Assembly (NCBI GenBank): GCA_963665165.1
Contig: OY761989.1
Span: 2,108,001-2,172,000 of the forward strand
DNA length: 64,000 nucleotides
Reading direction: 5' to 3'
DNA from: G963663315 sp963665165
GTDB taxonomy: Bacteria; Pseudomonadota; Gammaproteobacteria; Arenicellales; Poriferihabitantaceae
The position numbers were made by a program, and so were the translations under genes. Below are positions 1 to 8,631 of the stretch, piece by piece (the stretch's first letter is position 1; every line of letters begins with the position of its first letter). The notes beneath the pieces were generated by a model. It made no database searches. It saw nothing but the letters and a program-made list of their open reading frames with translations, and had not been told where the DNA came from.

Positions 1-1
1 C

Positions 2-541
2 GTCGAGATTGCCACTGTCCTGGTCTGCATAACCAATGGCCTCGTTTTCGGGCCCGGCTGGAATCTGGCCGCATCCCTGGTATTCAGTTGTACGCTGATT
101 GCCTTGAGCCTGATTGACCTCGACCACCGGATTCTGCCCGATCGTATCGTGTTGCCACTGCTATGGAGCGGGTTGCTGGTCAACTGCGCGACCTTGTTTA
201 CCGACTTGCAATCCGCCGTAATCGGCGCCGTCTCCGGTTACCTGGTTCTATGGTTGATTTACCAGGCCCACCATCACCTGGCCGGGAAGCGGGGCATGGG
301 CTATGGAGACTTCAAACTGCTCGCCGCCATCGGCGCCTGGCTGGGCTGGCAAATGCTGCCTGCGGTGGTCCTGATCGCCTCCATTGGCGGCCTGCTGGCT
401 GTCGGGTGGTCGATGATCGTTCGCAAACACAGCCCGGACATGCCGGTTTCGTTCGGCCCCTGGCTGGCCCTGGCCGCATGGATCATGATGATCCGGGGCG
501 ACGGCATTCTCAACAACCATCTATGGGCCTTGAATCCGTGA
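2..541 (+). CDS. pilD: Type IV prepilin peptidase PilD, C-terminal part (5' truncated by window edge)
   Basis: This is the C-terminal part of the bifunctional leader peptidase and N-methyltransferase that matures type IV prepilins in the inner membrane. The frame is open from base 2, so the true start and the cysteine-containing N-terminal domain lie outside the window. Both catalytic aspartate regions of the GxGD protease family are visible: LIDLDHRILPD near the start and GMGYGDFKLLAAIGAWLG in the middle, separated by hydrophobic membrane segments. coaE follows with a 19-bp overlap. That pilD-coaE order is typical of gammaproteobacterial type IV pilus loci, so PilD is preferred over a type II secretion GspO. 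Confidence 0.9.
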   Translation, partial: VEIATVLVCITNGLVFGPGWNLAASLVFSCTLIALSLIDLDHRILPDRIVLPLLWSGLLVNCATLFTDLQSAVIGAVSGYLVLWLIYQAHHHLAGKRGMGYGDFKLLAAIGAWLGWQMLPAVVLIASIGGLLAVGWSMIVRKHSPDMPVSFGPWLALAAWIMMIRGDGILNNHLWALNP

Positions 542-1152
542 AAACCGCCAGAATCGGGTTGACCGGCGGTATGGGCAGCGGCAAATCGACGGTCGCCGGA
601 ATATTCGGGAGACTCGGCATCCAGACCATTGACGCGGACCAGGCCGCCCGGGAGCTGACCCGTCCCGGCTCCCGGGAATTCGACCGGATCGTCGAATACT
701 TTGGAGACCGGATCGTCGACCCGGCCGGGAACCTGGACCGCGCCCGTCTTGGCCGCATCGTGTTTTCCGATCCACAAAAACGCGGTGTGCTCGAATCCAT
801 CCTGCATCCGCCTGTCAGGGAGAGAATGCACAAGCAAATCCAGCCGTCCGCGTATGGCTACTGTATCCTCGAAATCCCGTTACTCATTGAAACCGGCCAG
901 TATCGGGATATGGACCGGGTACTCGCGGTCACCTGTGCGCGTAAAACAAAAACAGAGCGTCTGTCCACCGGCCGGGGGATGAGTATCGCAGCGATTGACC
1001 GGATACTGGAAACCCAGGCCGACGAACAGACCCGGATTCAATATGCGGACGATGTCATCGACAATGACGGCACACTGGACGGACTGGAAATCCAGGTGCG
1101 CCACCTGCACGAAAAATATCTCGACCTGTATGGGGTTCAGCTTCGGGATTGA
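523..1152 (+). CDS. coaE: Dephospho-CoA kinase CoaE
   Basis: CoaE catalyses the last step of coenzyme A synthesis, ATP-dependent phosphorylation of the 3'-hydroxyl of dephospho-CoA, in the cytosol. The 209-residue protein has the P-loop GGMGSGKST at about residues 15-23, the DADQAARELTRPG segment after it, and the lid-like EIPLLIETG region, all usual for the family. The open frame extends upstream inside pilD, but homology begins just after ATG 523; a GTG at 538 is an alternative start. The 19-bp overlap with pilD implies translational coupling. Length matches the family (about 200 residues). Confidence 0.93.
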   Translation: MGLESVKTARIGLTGGMGSGKSTVAGIFGRLGIQTIDADQAARELTRPGSREFDRIVEYFGDRIVDPAGNLDRARLGRIVFSDPQKRGVLESILHPPVRERMHKQIQPSAYGYCILEIPLLIETGQYRDMDRVLAVTCARKTKTERLSTGRGMSIAAIDRILETQADEQTRIQYADDVIDNDGTLDGLEIQVRHLHEKYLDLYGVQLRD

Positions 1153-1213
1153 CTTCCAGAGCGTTAGCGGCAACCTTGTCATAGCCCGGAGATCCCCCTA
1201 TACGTGGATATTG

Positions 1214-1297
1214 ATGACCTGTGAGCTTGAATTCATTCGGTTGGCTAAAAAAGAATGGGATTCACTGGATCACACAATAAAAAAGCAATTATGGTGA
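1214..1297 (+). pseudogene. RelE/ParE-type toxin N-terminal remnant
   Basis: A 27-codon frame reads like the first third of a RelE-family mRNA interferase: an ELEF beta strand, then LAKKEWDSLDHTIKKQL, the usual opening helix pair. It then stops. No catalytic C-terminal half and no intact antitoxin are visible nearby, so I read it as a decayed toxin-antitoxin locus. The assignment rests on a short match and is tentative. Apart from this and the next small frame, I see nothing definable in the 1153-1415 gap. Confidence 0.45.
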
Positions 1298-1398
1298 CAC
1301 CCGTTATCGAAGAGACAAAGGCCATCCTGAAGCGGGCAGCAGATGAGAGAGCTGTGCCCTTCAATGAATACTGTCCTGTTGATGAAAGTAATACGTAA
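1291..1398 (+). CDS. Small hypothetical ORF after the RelE-like remnant
   Basis: This is a 35-codon ATG frame that overlaps the end of the RelE-like fragment by 7 bp. It begins MVTPVIEETKAILKRAADER and is predicted to be mostly helical and charged. I do not recognise it. It has no convincing Shine-Dalgarno sequence and converges on mutT. It may be part of the same degraded locus or not expressed at all. Confidence 0.2.
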   Translation: MVTPVIEETKAILKRAADERAVPFNEYCPVDESNT

Positions 1399-1415
1399 CC
1401 CGCGCTACCTCAATT

Positions 1416-1820
1416 TTAATGACCATCCAGCGCCGACAGAATCGGATGCACCGCCGCCAACACATCCATTCGCCGGATTCCATCGACAGTCTTCCACTCG
1501 ATATTCTGCCCTTCCTTGCCCTCCACCCGGCCCCGGAAGTCCCATACCCGAAAAACATGAAGCAATACGCTGGCATGCCGATAATCGTGGCAGTGGCGCA
1601 GCAGCGGGGAAAGACCGGATACGGCAATACCGAGTTCTTCCCCAAGTTCACGAACCAGCGCCTTTTCCGCCGATTCACCGAATTCGATTTTCCCTCCCGG
1701 AAATTCCCACTGTCCGGCGCAGGGCCGGCCAGGCAACCGCTGCTGAACCAGGAATTCACCGGCGGCATTTTGTATGACGCCGACAGCGACCGGGATTCGC
1801 TCAGGAACGGTAGTCGGCAT
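1416..1820 (-). CDS. mutT: 8-oxo-dGTP diphosphatase MutT (Nudix)
   Basis: MutT hydrolyses oxidised 8-oxo-dGTP to the monophosphate and so prevents A:T to C:G transversions. The 134-residue protein has the complete Nudix box: GGKIEFGES, then ALVRELGEELGI with its REL-EE core, at about residues 42-64. It is preceded by the WEFPGGK motif typical of MutT proper. The start overlaps the 3' end of argJ by 20 bp, so it is probably translated from the secA-argJ-mutT transcript. This order is common in gammaproteobacteria. The usual C-terminal thiamine-phosphate synthase-like fusion is absent, so this is the short form. Confidence 0.92.
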   Translation of the reverse strand: MPTTVPERIPVAVGVIQNAAGEFLVQQRLPGRPCAGQWEFPGGKIEFGESAEKALVRELGEELGIAVSGLSPLLRHCHDYRHASVLLHVFRVWDFRGRVEGKEGQNIEWKTVDGIRRMDVLAAVHPILSALDGH

Positions 1821-3024
1821 TAATCGTGATATAACCGTGGGTCAAATCGCAGGTCCAGACCACAGAGCCACCTTCGCCGACGCCAACATCCACATCGATC
1901 CGGATGGCCTGACCTTTCAGGTGCGCGGTCACCCGGTCTTCATCATAGCCCTCGACCGCCCGGCCATTGCGGGCAATGGCAATACGACCCATGCGGATAC
2001 CGAGCCTGTCCCGGTCCACCCGCATTCCCGATTTGCCCACCGCCATCACAATCCGTCCCCAATTCGCATCCTCACCGGCAATCGCCGTTTTGACCAACGG
2101 CGAATTTGCGATTGATTTTCCGATCACCCTGGCTTCCGTGTCATTCCCGGCTCCCGTTACCCTGATCTCGATCAGCTTGGTCGCGCCTTCCCCGTCTCGC
2201 ACAACCTGCTTGGCCAGATCCAGCGTCAATGCCCGTAAATCCTGCCTGAAGCGATCCAGTGAGTCATCTTCAATACCCGTCGGCGGAGCATTGCCGGCCT
2301 TCCCGGTCGCGAACAACAGACAGGTGTCGCTGGTTGAAGTGTCGCTATCCACGGTAATGGCGCTGAAGGATCGGGCATTCGCGTCTTCCAGCAGCGCCTG
2401 CAGGAGTCGGGCGGGAATTTTTGCATCGGTAAAAACAAAAGCCAGCATGGTCGCCATATCCGGCTCGATCATGCCTGAGCCTTTGGCAATTCCATGGATG
2501 CGCACCGGAGTACCCCCTATCTGGCTTGTGATACCCGCCCCTTTTGCAAACGTATCGGTCGTCATGATCGCGCGCGCCGCATCCTCGAAACGGGCATCCG
2601 GGTTACAGCACAGTCCGGCAAGGGCATCCTCGATCCTGTGTATCGGCAATGGCTCTCCGATCACGCCCGTGGAGGCGATAAATATTTCCGCGGCGTCGCA
2701 GCCCAGTGAACCCGCTACCGCCTCACAGATCATCCGGCAATGACGGTCACCCGTTCGCCCGGTAAACGCGTTGGCATTACCCGAATTCACGATCAGGCCG
2801 ACGGCCCGCCCGCCTTTCAAATGTTTCCGGCATGACAATACCGGGGCGCTGGCGGTTTTTGACCGGGTCAGGACCCCGGCCACAGTCGTACCGGGTTCAA
2901 ACCGCGCCAGCATGAGGTCATTCCGGCCCGGATACTTGATACCGGCTGCCGCGACCGAGAACCGGACCCCGGACAGGTCTTCAAGATCGGGGAAACAGGG
3001 CGGCGCCAGAGGGGAGGTTTCCAT
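1801..3024 (-). CDS. argJ: Bifunctional glutamate N-acetyltransferase / amino-acid acetyltransferase ArgJ
   Basis: ArgJ moves the acetyl group from N-acetylornithine to glutamate in the cyclic arginine pathway, and in many bacteria also uses acetyl-CoA. The 407-residue precursor contains the autoprocessing site ATML, with the nucleophilic threonine at residue 192 after the KGSGMIEPDM segment, so alpha and beta chains should form by self-cleavage. The oxyanion-hole-like STGVIGEPLP motif is present near residue 118. It starts 10 bp after the secA stop and overlaps mutT, which fits a secA-argJ-mutT operon. Length and motifs are complete. Confidence 0.95.
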   Translation of the reverse strand: METSPLAPPCFPDLEDLSGVRFSVAAAGIKYPGRNDLMLARFEPGTTVAGVLTRSKTASAPVLSCRKHLKGGRAVGLIVNSGNANAFTGRTGDRHCRMICEAVAGSLGCDAAEIFIASTGVIGEPLPIHRIEDALAGLCCNPDARFEDAARAIMTTDTFAKGAGITSQIGGTPVRIHGIAKGSGMIEPDMATMLAFVFTDAKIPARLLQALLEDANARSFSAITVDSDTSTSDTCLLFATGKAGNAPPTGIEDDSLDRFRQDLRALTLDLAKQVVRDGEGATKLIEIRVTGAGNDTEARVIGKSIANSPLVKTAIAGEDANWGRIVMAVGKSGMRVDRDRLGIRMGRIAIARNGRAVEGYDEDRVTAHLKGQAIRIDVDVGVGEGGSVVWTCDLTHGYITINADYRS

Positions 3025-3034
3025 CCGTCAGCCT

Positions 3035-5767
3035 TCAAATCCGGCCATGGCATTGTTTATACTTTTTGCCTGAACCGCAGGGGCAAGGCTCGTTTCTTCC
3101 CACTTTTTTGCCCACCCTGACATAAGGTCGCTCGGAGCGGGGACCCCGGGGCTGGCTTTGCGCTTCCGGGGGCTGGGCACGGCCCTGTGCAGGCAGGCCG
3201 GCATCCGCCTGCTCGTGAACATAACGGACCGATTGTTCCTGGCTCTGTTGCTGGCGAAGCCGGTTCTCCACCTCGATCATTTCCTCTTCCGACGGCACCT
3301 GGACTTTTGCCAGGATGCAGATCACGTCATATTTGATTGACTCCAGCAACGAGTTGAACATTTCAAACGCTTCGCGCTTGTATTCCTGTTTGGGGTTTTT
3401 CTGCGCATAGCCGCGAAGCCCGATACCCTGTCTGAGATAATCCATATTCGCCAGATGCTCTTTCCATTGCTCATCCAGCGTTTTCAGCATGACCTGTTTC
3501 TCGAAGAGACGCATATTTTCACTGCCGACCCGGCTTTCCTTGGACCGGGCCACATCGACAATGGACTGGAGGATTTTTGCGCGCAGTGGTTCTTCGTGCA
3601 GGCTGTCATCCTCATTCAGCCATTTCTGCACCTCGAGTTCCAATCCGAATTCCGACAGGACATCCCTTTCCAGCGACTCAATATCCCACTGCTCCTCCAG
3701 GGTCTGCGGTTGAATACTGCGACTGATAACCCCGTTGACCACCTCCGTGCGGGAATAGTCGATGTAATCTGAAATATCTTCCGATTCCATCAGGTCATTT
3801 CGTTGCTCATAGATTATCTTGCGCTGTTCATTAGCGACATCGTCATACTCCAGCAATTGCTTGCGCATGTCGAAGTTATGGCCTTCCACCTTTTTCTGGG
3901 CATTTTCGATGGCGCGGTTCACCCACGGATGCTCGATTGCCTCGCCTTCATCCATCCCCAGCTTCTCCATCAGTCCGGCAATCTTCCCGGAACCGAAAAT
4001 TCTCATCAGGTTGTCTTCCAGGGACAGGAAGAACCGGCTTGTACCCGGATCGCCCTGACGCCCGCATCGCCCCCGCAGCTGGTTGTCCACTCGCCGGGAC
4101 TCGTTACGCTCAGTGCCCAGTACGTGCAGCCCTCCCGCTTCTATGACCTGGTTGTGGCGTTCCTTCCATTGCGCGCCTGCCGCTTCTTTCTCAAAATCCG
4201 TCTCCAGCCTGGCCAGTTCCATCTCCAGGTTGCCCCCCAGGACAATATCCGTACCGCGGCCCGCCATGTTGGTGGCGATGGTGATCGTACCCGGACGTCC
4301 CGCCTCCGCGATAATTTCCGCTTCCTTGCCATGGTGCTTGGCATTCAGAACCCGGTGCTCTATTTTCTTCCTGGTCAGGATTCCCCCGAGATGTTCAGAA
4401 GATTCGATGGATGCCGTTCCAACCAGGACGGGCTGGTTTCTGGCGCGGCATTGATCGATCTCCCGGCAAATTGCGGCATATTTCTCCTCTGTGGTTCGAT
4501 AGACCAGATCCGGGAAATCCTCCCTGCACATCTCCTCGTTGGTCGGAATGATCACGACCTCCAGGCCATATATCTGGAGAAACTCAGGCGCTTCGGTATC
4601 CGCGGTTCCAGTCATCCCGGACAACTTGTCGTACAGTCGGAAGTAATTCTGGAAAGTGATCGAAGCCAGAGTCTGGTTTTCCTGTTGAACGGATACGCCC
4701 TCTTTCGCTTCCACGGCCTGATGCAACCCCTCGGACCAGCGCCTGCCCGGCATCATCCGGCCGGTAAACTCATCTATAATCACAATCGCGTCGTCACGGA
4801 CAATGTAATCGACGTCCCTGGCGAACAGGTTGTGCGCCCGCAGCGCAGCGTGAAGATGATGCAACAGACCGATATTGGCCGATTCATACAGACTGCTGCC
4901 CGGCTCAAGCAGCCCCGCTTTGATCAACAGGGATTCAGACCGCTCATGCCCTTCTTCAGTCAATGTAATCTGCCTGGATTTTTCATCGACACTGAAATCT
5001 CCGGGGCCTTCCGGATCCTGCTGACGAGTCAGAACGGGAATAATCGTGTTTATTTTCGAATACAGGTCCGTACTCTCTTCCGCCGGCCCGGAAATAATCA
5101 GGGGGGTCCGCGCCTCATCGATCAGAATCGAATCCACTTCATCCACAATTGCAAAACCCAACCCTTTCTGGAAACGGTCTTCGCCGGAAAACGCCATGTT
5201 GTCCCGCAGGTAGTCAAATCCAAATTCGTTGTTTGTGCCATAAACAATATCGCACAGATAAGCTTTTTTCTTTTCCTCCCGGCTCTGCCCGGGATGGATT
5301 ACACCCACAGTAAGCCCCAGAAAAGAATAGATCTTACCCATCCATTCGGCGTCGCGTTGCGCCAGGTAACTGTTCACCGTGACCACATGCACCGGTGAAC
5401 CGCAGACCGCGTTCAGGTAAGCGGGAAGCGTGGCAACCAGGGTTTTGCCTTCGCCGGTTTTCATTTCGGCAATCTTGCCTTCATTCAGGACCATGCCGCC
5501 CACCAGTTGCACATCGAAATGGCGCAACCCGGTAGTGCGGGCCGAGGCCTCGCGAACCACGGCAAAAGTCTCTGCCAGCAAGTCGTCCATACTGGCGCCG
5601 TCAGCCGAGCGCTTGCGAAATTCCGCAGTCCTGCCTGCAAGTTCATGATCGCTCAATCCCTTTAACGAGTCTTCCATGGCATTGATCTTCGTGACCGTTT
5701 TTCCCAGGCTTTTAAGCAAACGCTGGTTACGGTCTCCAAAAACTTTTTTCAATACACCCTGCAGCAT
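3035..5767 (-). CDS. secA: Protein translocase ATPase SecA
   Basis: SecA is the cytosolic and membrane-peripheral ATPase that drives preproteins through SecYEG. The 910-residue protein has Walker A (MKTGEGKTL, about residues 102-110), the DEVDSILIDEARTPLI Walker B region, helicase motif MAGRGTDIVLGG and the arginine-rich QLRGRCGRQGD motif. The C-terminus ends in the zinc-binding CPCGSGKKYKQCHG segment that contacts SecB and lipids. The start MLQGVLKKVFGDRN matches the family. No secM-like arrest gene precedes it; instead dciA lies divergently 79 bp away, so promoters for both genes probably share 5768-5846. Confidence 0.97.
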   Translation of the reverse strand: MLQGVLKKVFGDRNQRLLKSLGKTVTKINAMEDSLKGLSDHELAGRTAEFRKRSADGASMDDLLAETFAVVREASARTTGLRHFDVQLVGGMVLNEGKIAEMKTGEGKTLVATLPAYLNAVCGSPVHVVTVNSYLAQRDAEWMGKIYSFLGLTVGVIHPGQSREEKKKAYLCDIVYGTNNEFGFDYLRDNMAFSGEDRFQKGLGFAIVDEVDSILIDEARTPLIISGPAEESTDLYSKINTIIPVLTRQQDPEGPGDFSVDEKSRQITLTEEGHERSESLLIKAGLLEPGSSLYESANIGLLHHLHAALRAHNLFARDVDYIVRDDAIVIIDEFTGRMMPGRRWSEGLHQAVEAKEGVSVQQENQTLASITFQNYFRLYDKLSGMTGTADTEAPEFLQIYGLEVVIIPTNEEMCREDFPDLVYRTTEEKYAAICREIDQCRARNQPVLVGTASIESSEHLGGILTRKKIEHRVLNAKHHGKEAEIIAEAGRPGTITIATNMAGRGTDIVLGGNLEMELARLETDFEKEAAGAQWKERHNQVIEAGGLHVLGTERNESRRVDNQLRGRCGRQGDPGTSRFFLSLEDNLMRIFGSGKIAGLMEKLGMDEGEAIEHPWVNRAIENAQKKVEGHNFDMRKQLLEYDDVANEQRKIIYEQRNDLMESEDISDYIDYSRTEVVNGVISRSIQPQTLEEQWDIESLERDVLSEFGLELEVQKWLNEDDSLHEEPLRAKILQSIVDVARSKESRVGSENMRLFEKQVMLKTLDEQWKEHLANMDYLRQGIGLRGYAQKNPKQEYKREAFEMFNSLLESIKYDVICILAKVQVPSEEEMIEVENRLRQQQSQEQSVRYVHEQADAGLPAQGRAQPPEAQSQPRGPRSERPYVRVGKKVGRNEPCPCGSGKKYKQCHGRI

Positions 5768-5846
5768 ATAAATATAGTATTATTGTTTCGTTCGATTGCG
5801 GCGGAATTATGCCAGATATATCCCGGATAAGACCATTTGAAAATCA

Positions 5847-6290
5847 ATGCAGGAATTCAGGCGAATTTCACAGATCACGCGCCACGTCCTGCCAAAAGAT
5901 GTGGATTCACCGGCAGATGAAGCCGACCAGCAATCCCTGCTTGAATTCTGGCAGGAAAATGCAGGTATCGCGGCTCCCTATACCCGACTTCTGTGGTACC
6001 GGTCTGGCCGCCTGGTGGTTTTTTGCGACAGTCCGGTCTGGACGACTCAAATCAGGCACCAGGCTCCTTCCCTGATTCGACAACTGAATGAATCGGGTTT
6101 TAAAATCTCGAGCCTGGAATCGAAAATAAAACCCGCAGGCCGCATTTCCGGTCAAGATAACAAGCCGGAGCGGTCAGTAAATCCGATCTCTGCCCAAAAC
6201 GCCAAAGCCATGGCAGGCATTTCCAGGAAACTGATACACAAGGGATTGGGGGAGGCAATCTACCGGCTTGCCAGCAAATCAATCGGGTAA
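5847..6290 (+). CDS. dciA: DciA-type (DUF721) replicative helicase-associated protein
   Basis: This 147-residue protein sits divergent to secA and convergent with lpxC. In pseudomonads and many other bacteria that position holds the DUF721 protein DciA, which helps load the replicative helicase DnaB. The sequence fits: a helical start, then LLWYRSGRLVVFCDSPVWTTQIR followed by HQAPSLIRQLN, which is the KH-like DUF721 core, and a basic, low-complexity tail. The call rests on the core motif together with position. The start at ATG 5847 keeps the full core; no strong ribosome-binding site is visible. No DnaC or DnaI loader was seen in the window. Confidence 0.75.
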   Translation: MQEFRRISQITRHVLPKDVDSPADEADQQSLLEFWQENAGIAAPYTRLLWYRSGRLVVFCDSPVWTTQIRHQAPSLIRQLNESGFKISSLESKIKPAGRISGQDNKPERSVNPISAQNAKAMAGISRKLIHKGLGEAIYRLASKSIG

Positions 6291-6313
6291 TGGCGGGATA
6301 CGGGCAATGTCAG

Positions 6314-7225
6314 TCAAACAGCGACCGCGGGTTGGGCAAAAGGAACCGGAATATCGGCTTCGTCTTCAAAGGTGACGATTTCCCATGCAGACCGGGTTGC
6401 CATGAGCTTGCGCAGCAGTTTGTTGTTCAGGCTGTGCCCGGATTTATAAGCGCTGAACGCGCCGATCAATGGAGCTCCCAGAAGATACAGGTCACCAATG
6501 CCATCCAGGATCTTGTGCTTGACGAACTCGTCTTCGTAACGCAATCCATCATCATTGAGAATGTGGAACCCGTCCATTACGATGGCGTTGTCATAACTTC
6601 CGCCCTGTACCAGCCCCGACGCCCTCAACGACTCCAGTTCATTGATGAATCCAAAAGTCCTGGCTCGACTGATCTCCTTTACGAATGACGTCGTCGACAA
6701 ATCGACGGTTGCCATTTGGACCGAGTTCTGTAATATCGGATGGTTGAAATCAATAGCGAATGAAACCTTGAACCCGTTGAATGGTTCCAGGCGGGCCCAC
6801 TTGTCACCCTGATTGACACGCACCGGGCTCTTGATTCGAATGAATTTCTTCGGCTTGTTCTGTTCCAGGATCCCGGCGGACTGCAACAGGAAAACAAAAG
6901 GACCGGCGCTGCCATCCATGATCGGAACTTCGGGCGCGGTCAACTCCACATACGCGTTATCGATTCCCAATCCCGAAAACGCGGACATCAAATGTTCTAC
7001 AGTGGAAATCTTGACGCCCTGTTTTTCCAGGGATGTGGACAGACGGGTATCGCTGACATTTTCCGGGCAGGCTACGATACTGACGACAGGATCGAGGTCA
7101 ACCCGCCTGAATACGATCCCCGTATCGACAGCGGCTGGCTCAAGGGTAAGGTAGACTTTCTCGCCGGTATGCAGACCGATGCCGGTAGCGTGGATCACGT
7201 TTTTCAGGGTGCGTTGTCTGATCAT
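6314..7225 (-). CDS. lpxC: UDP-3-O-acyl-N-acetylglucosamine deacetylase LpxC
   Basis: LpxC is the zinc-dependent committed step of lipid A synthesis. I chose ATG 7225, which gives 303 residues beginning MIRQRTLKNVIHATGIGLHTG, the family N-terminus; the open frame extends 13 codons further without homology. The catalytic residues are present: E77 and H78 (TVEHLMSA), H237 and D241 (HKILDGIGDL) and H264 (SGHSLNNK). It lies directly after ftsZ, the usual end of the dcw cluster, separated by 147 bp that could hold its own promoter. It converges on dciA. Confidence 0.96.
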   Translation of the reverse strand: MIRQRTLKNVIHATGIGLHTGEKVYLTLEPAAVDTGIVFRRVDLDPVVSIVACPENVSDTRLSTSLEKQGVKISTVEHLMSAFSGLGIDNAYVELTAPEVPIMDGSAGPFVFLLQSAGILEQNKPKKFIRIKSPVRVNQGDKWARLEPFNGFKVSFAIDFNHPILQNSVQMATVDLSTTSFVKEISRARTFGFINELESLRASGLVQGGSYDNAIVMDGFHILNDDGLRYEDEFVKHKILDGIGDLYLLGAPLIGAFSAYKSGHSLNNKLLRKLMATRSAWEIVTFEDEADIPVPFAQPAVAV

Positions 7226-7372
7226 TTGGTTATAGTTCCAGTCAATAAATCGTTGTCGGAACAAAGAGGCGGATGCTACACCAAAACCTCTTCAAATTGA
7301 ACGGTTTTCTTCCAGGAATATTAATTTACCTGATTTATTTTCTAATTCACGTTAAATATTGGAAAGTTTTGA

Positions 7373-8527
7373 TTAATCCGCCTGTTTTCGAAGAAATGGA
7401 GGAATATCGTAATCATCGATATCCACCTGCGCTTCCGCTGCCGTTCTGGAATTGCCGAACCCTTTCGTCAGCATATCACGGGGTTTTGCATGGACGGCGA
7501 CTTTGGGTGACTGGGCCGTCGGAACGGCCTGAACCGGACTCGCTTCCACTTTGGGAACCTCCTTGGCCCGACTGTCGGAAAGTCCGGTCGCCACCATGGT
7601 GACCCTCAAATTACCCTCCATTTCAGCATCGAACGCAGTACCGATCACCACATTCGCATCCAGCGCCGCGTACTCATGAATGACTTTGCCAACCTTCTCA
7701 TACTCACCGATCGTCATGTCCGGTTCGGCGGTAATATTCACCAGCAGGCCTTTTGCGCCTTTCAGATCGACATCCTCGAGCAATGGACTCGAAATGGCTT
7801 TTCTGGCCGCTTCCTCCGCCCGGTTTTCACCAGACATCGTGGATGAACCCATCATCGCCATGCCCATTTCCGACATGACTGTCCTGACATCCGCAAAATC
7901 GACATTAATCATACCCGGACGGGTAATCAGTTCGGATATTCCCTGAACCGCATTGAACAGAACTTCATTGGCATTTCTAAAGGCCTCGATCAGCGTAATA
8001 TTCTGTCCCATCACCGTCAGGACTTTCTCATTGGGAATGATGATCAACGAATCCACAAAATCCTGGAGTTCATCGATACCCCTGTCCGCAATGGTTTTCC
8101 GCTTGTGTCCTTCAAAAGGGAAGGGACGGGTCACGACAGCCACGGTCAGCACTTGTTTCTCGCGAGCGATTTCCGCAATGACGGGAGCGGCGCCCGTTCC
8201 TGTTCCTCCGCCCATGCCCGCAGTAATGAAAATCATGTCTGCCCCCTCGATCACCTCTCCGATACGCTCACGATCCTCCAGCGCCGCCTGCCGGCCCACC
8301 TCCGGGTCGGCGCCGGCGCCAAGCCCCTTGGTCAGATTTCCCCCGAGCCGAAGTACCTTGTTGGCCTTTGACATCGCCAGCACCTGCTCGTCTGTATTGG
8401 CGCTGATGAATTCGACTTCTTCAAGCCTGGACTCGATCATGTGCTCGACCGCGTTGCCACCGCCGCCGCCAACTCCGATGACCTTGATCATCGCCTGTCG
8501 ATTCAATGTGTCTACCAATTCAAACAT
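7373..8527 (-). CDS. ftsZ: Cell division GTPase FtsZ
   Basis: FtsZ polymerises into the division ring in a GTP-dependent way. The 384-residue protein has the tubulin signature GGGTGTG at residues 106-112, the T7 loop region NVDFADV, and a C-terminal conserved peptide DDYDIPPFLRKQAD that binds FtsA and ZipA. A ribosome-binding site GAGGAG lies just upstream of the start. A 104-bp gap separates it from ftsA, unlike the overlaps elsewhere in the cluster, so an extra promoter there is plausible. An AT-rich stretch with TATATA occurs in the gap at 8542-8556. Confidence 0.97.
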   Translation of the reverse strand: MFELVDTLNRQAMIKVIGVGGGGGNAVEHMIESRLEEVEFISANTDEQVLAMSKANKVLRLGGNLTKGLGAGADPEVGRQAALEDRERIGEVIEGADMIFITAGMGGGTGTGAAPVIAEIAREKQVLTVAVVTRPFPFEGHKRKTIADRGIDELQDFVDSLIIIPNEKVLTVMGQNITLIEAFRNANEVLFNAVQGISELITRPGMINVDFADVRTVMSEMGMAMMGSSTMSGENRAEEAARKAISSPLLEDVDLKGAKGLLVNITAEPDMTIGEYEKVGKVIHEYAALDANVVIGTAFDAEMEGNLRVTMVATGLSDSRAKEVPKVEASPVQAVPTAQSPKVAVHAKPRDMLTKGFGNSRTAAEAQVDIDDYDIPPFLRKQAD

Positions 8528-8631
8528 TTGTCTGTCTCCTCGTATATATAAAAGAATTTAAAGAGTTGTAGCGTTTTGCACCCAACGCCGGAAATTGTCG
8601 TCCAGGTACCTGATTGCCCTTGTGTTTGTCG

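Noticed and set aside
3803..5398. 531-codon open frame on the plus strand inside secA
   Set aside because: It is antisense to a complete, highly conserved secA; composition is that of reversed codons and no family motif appears.
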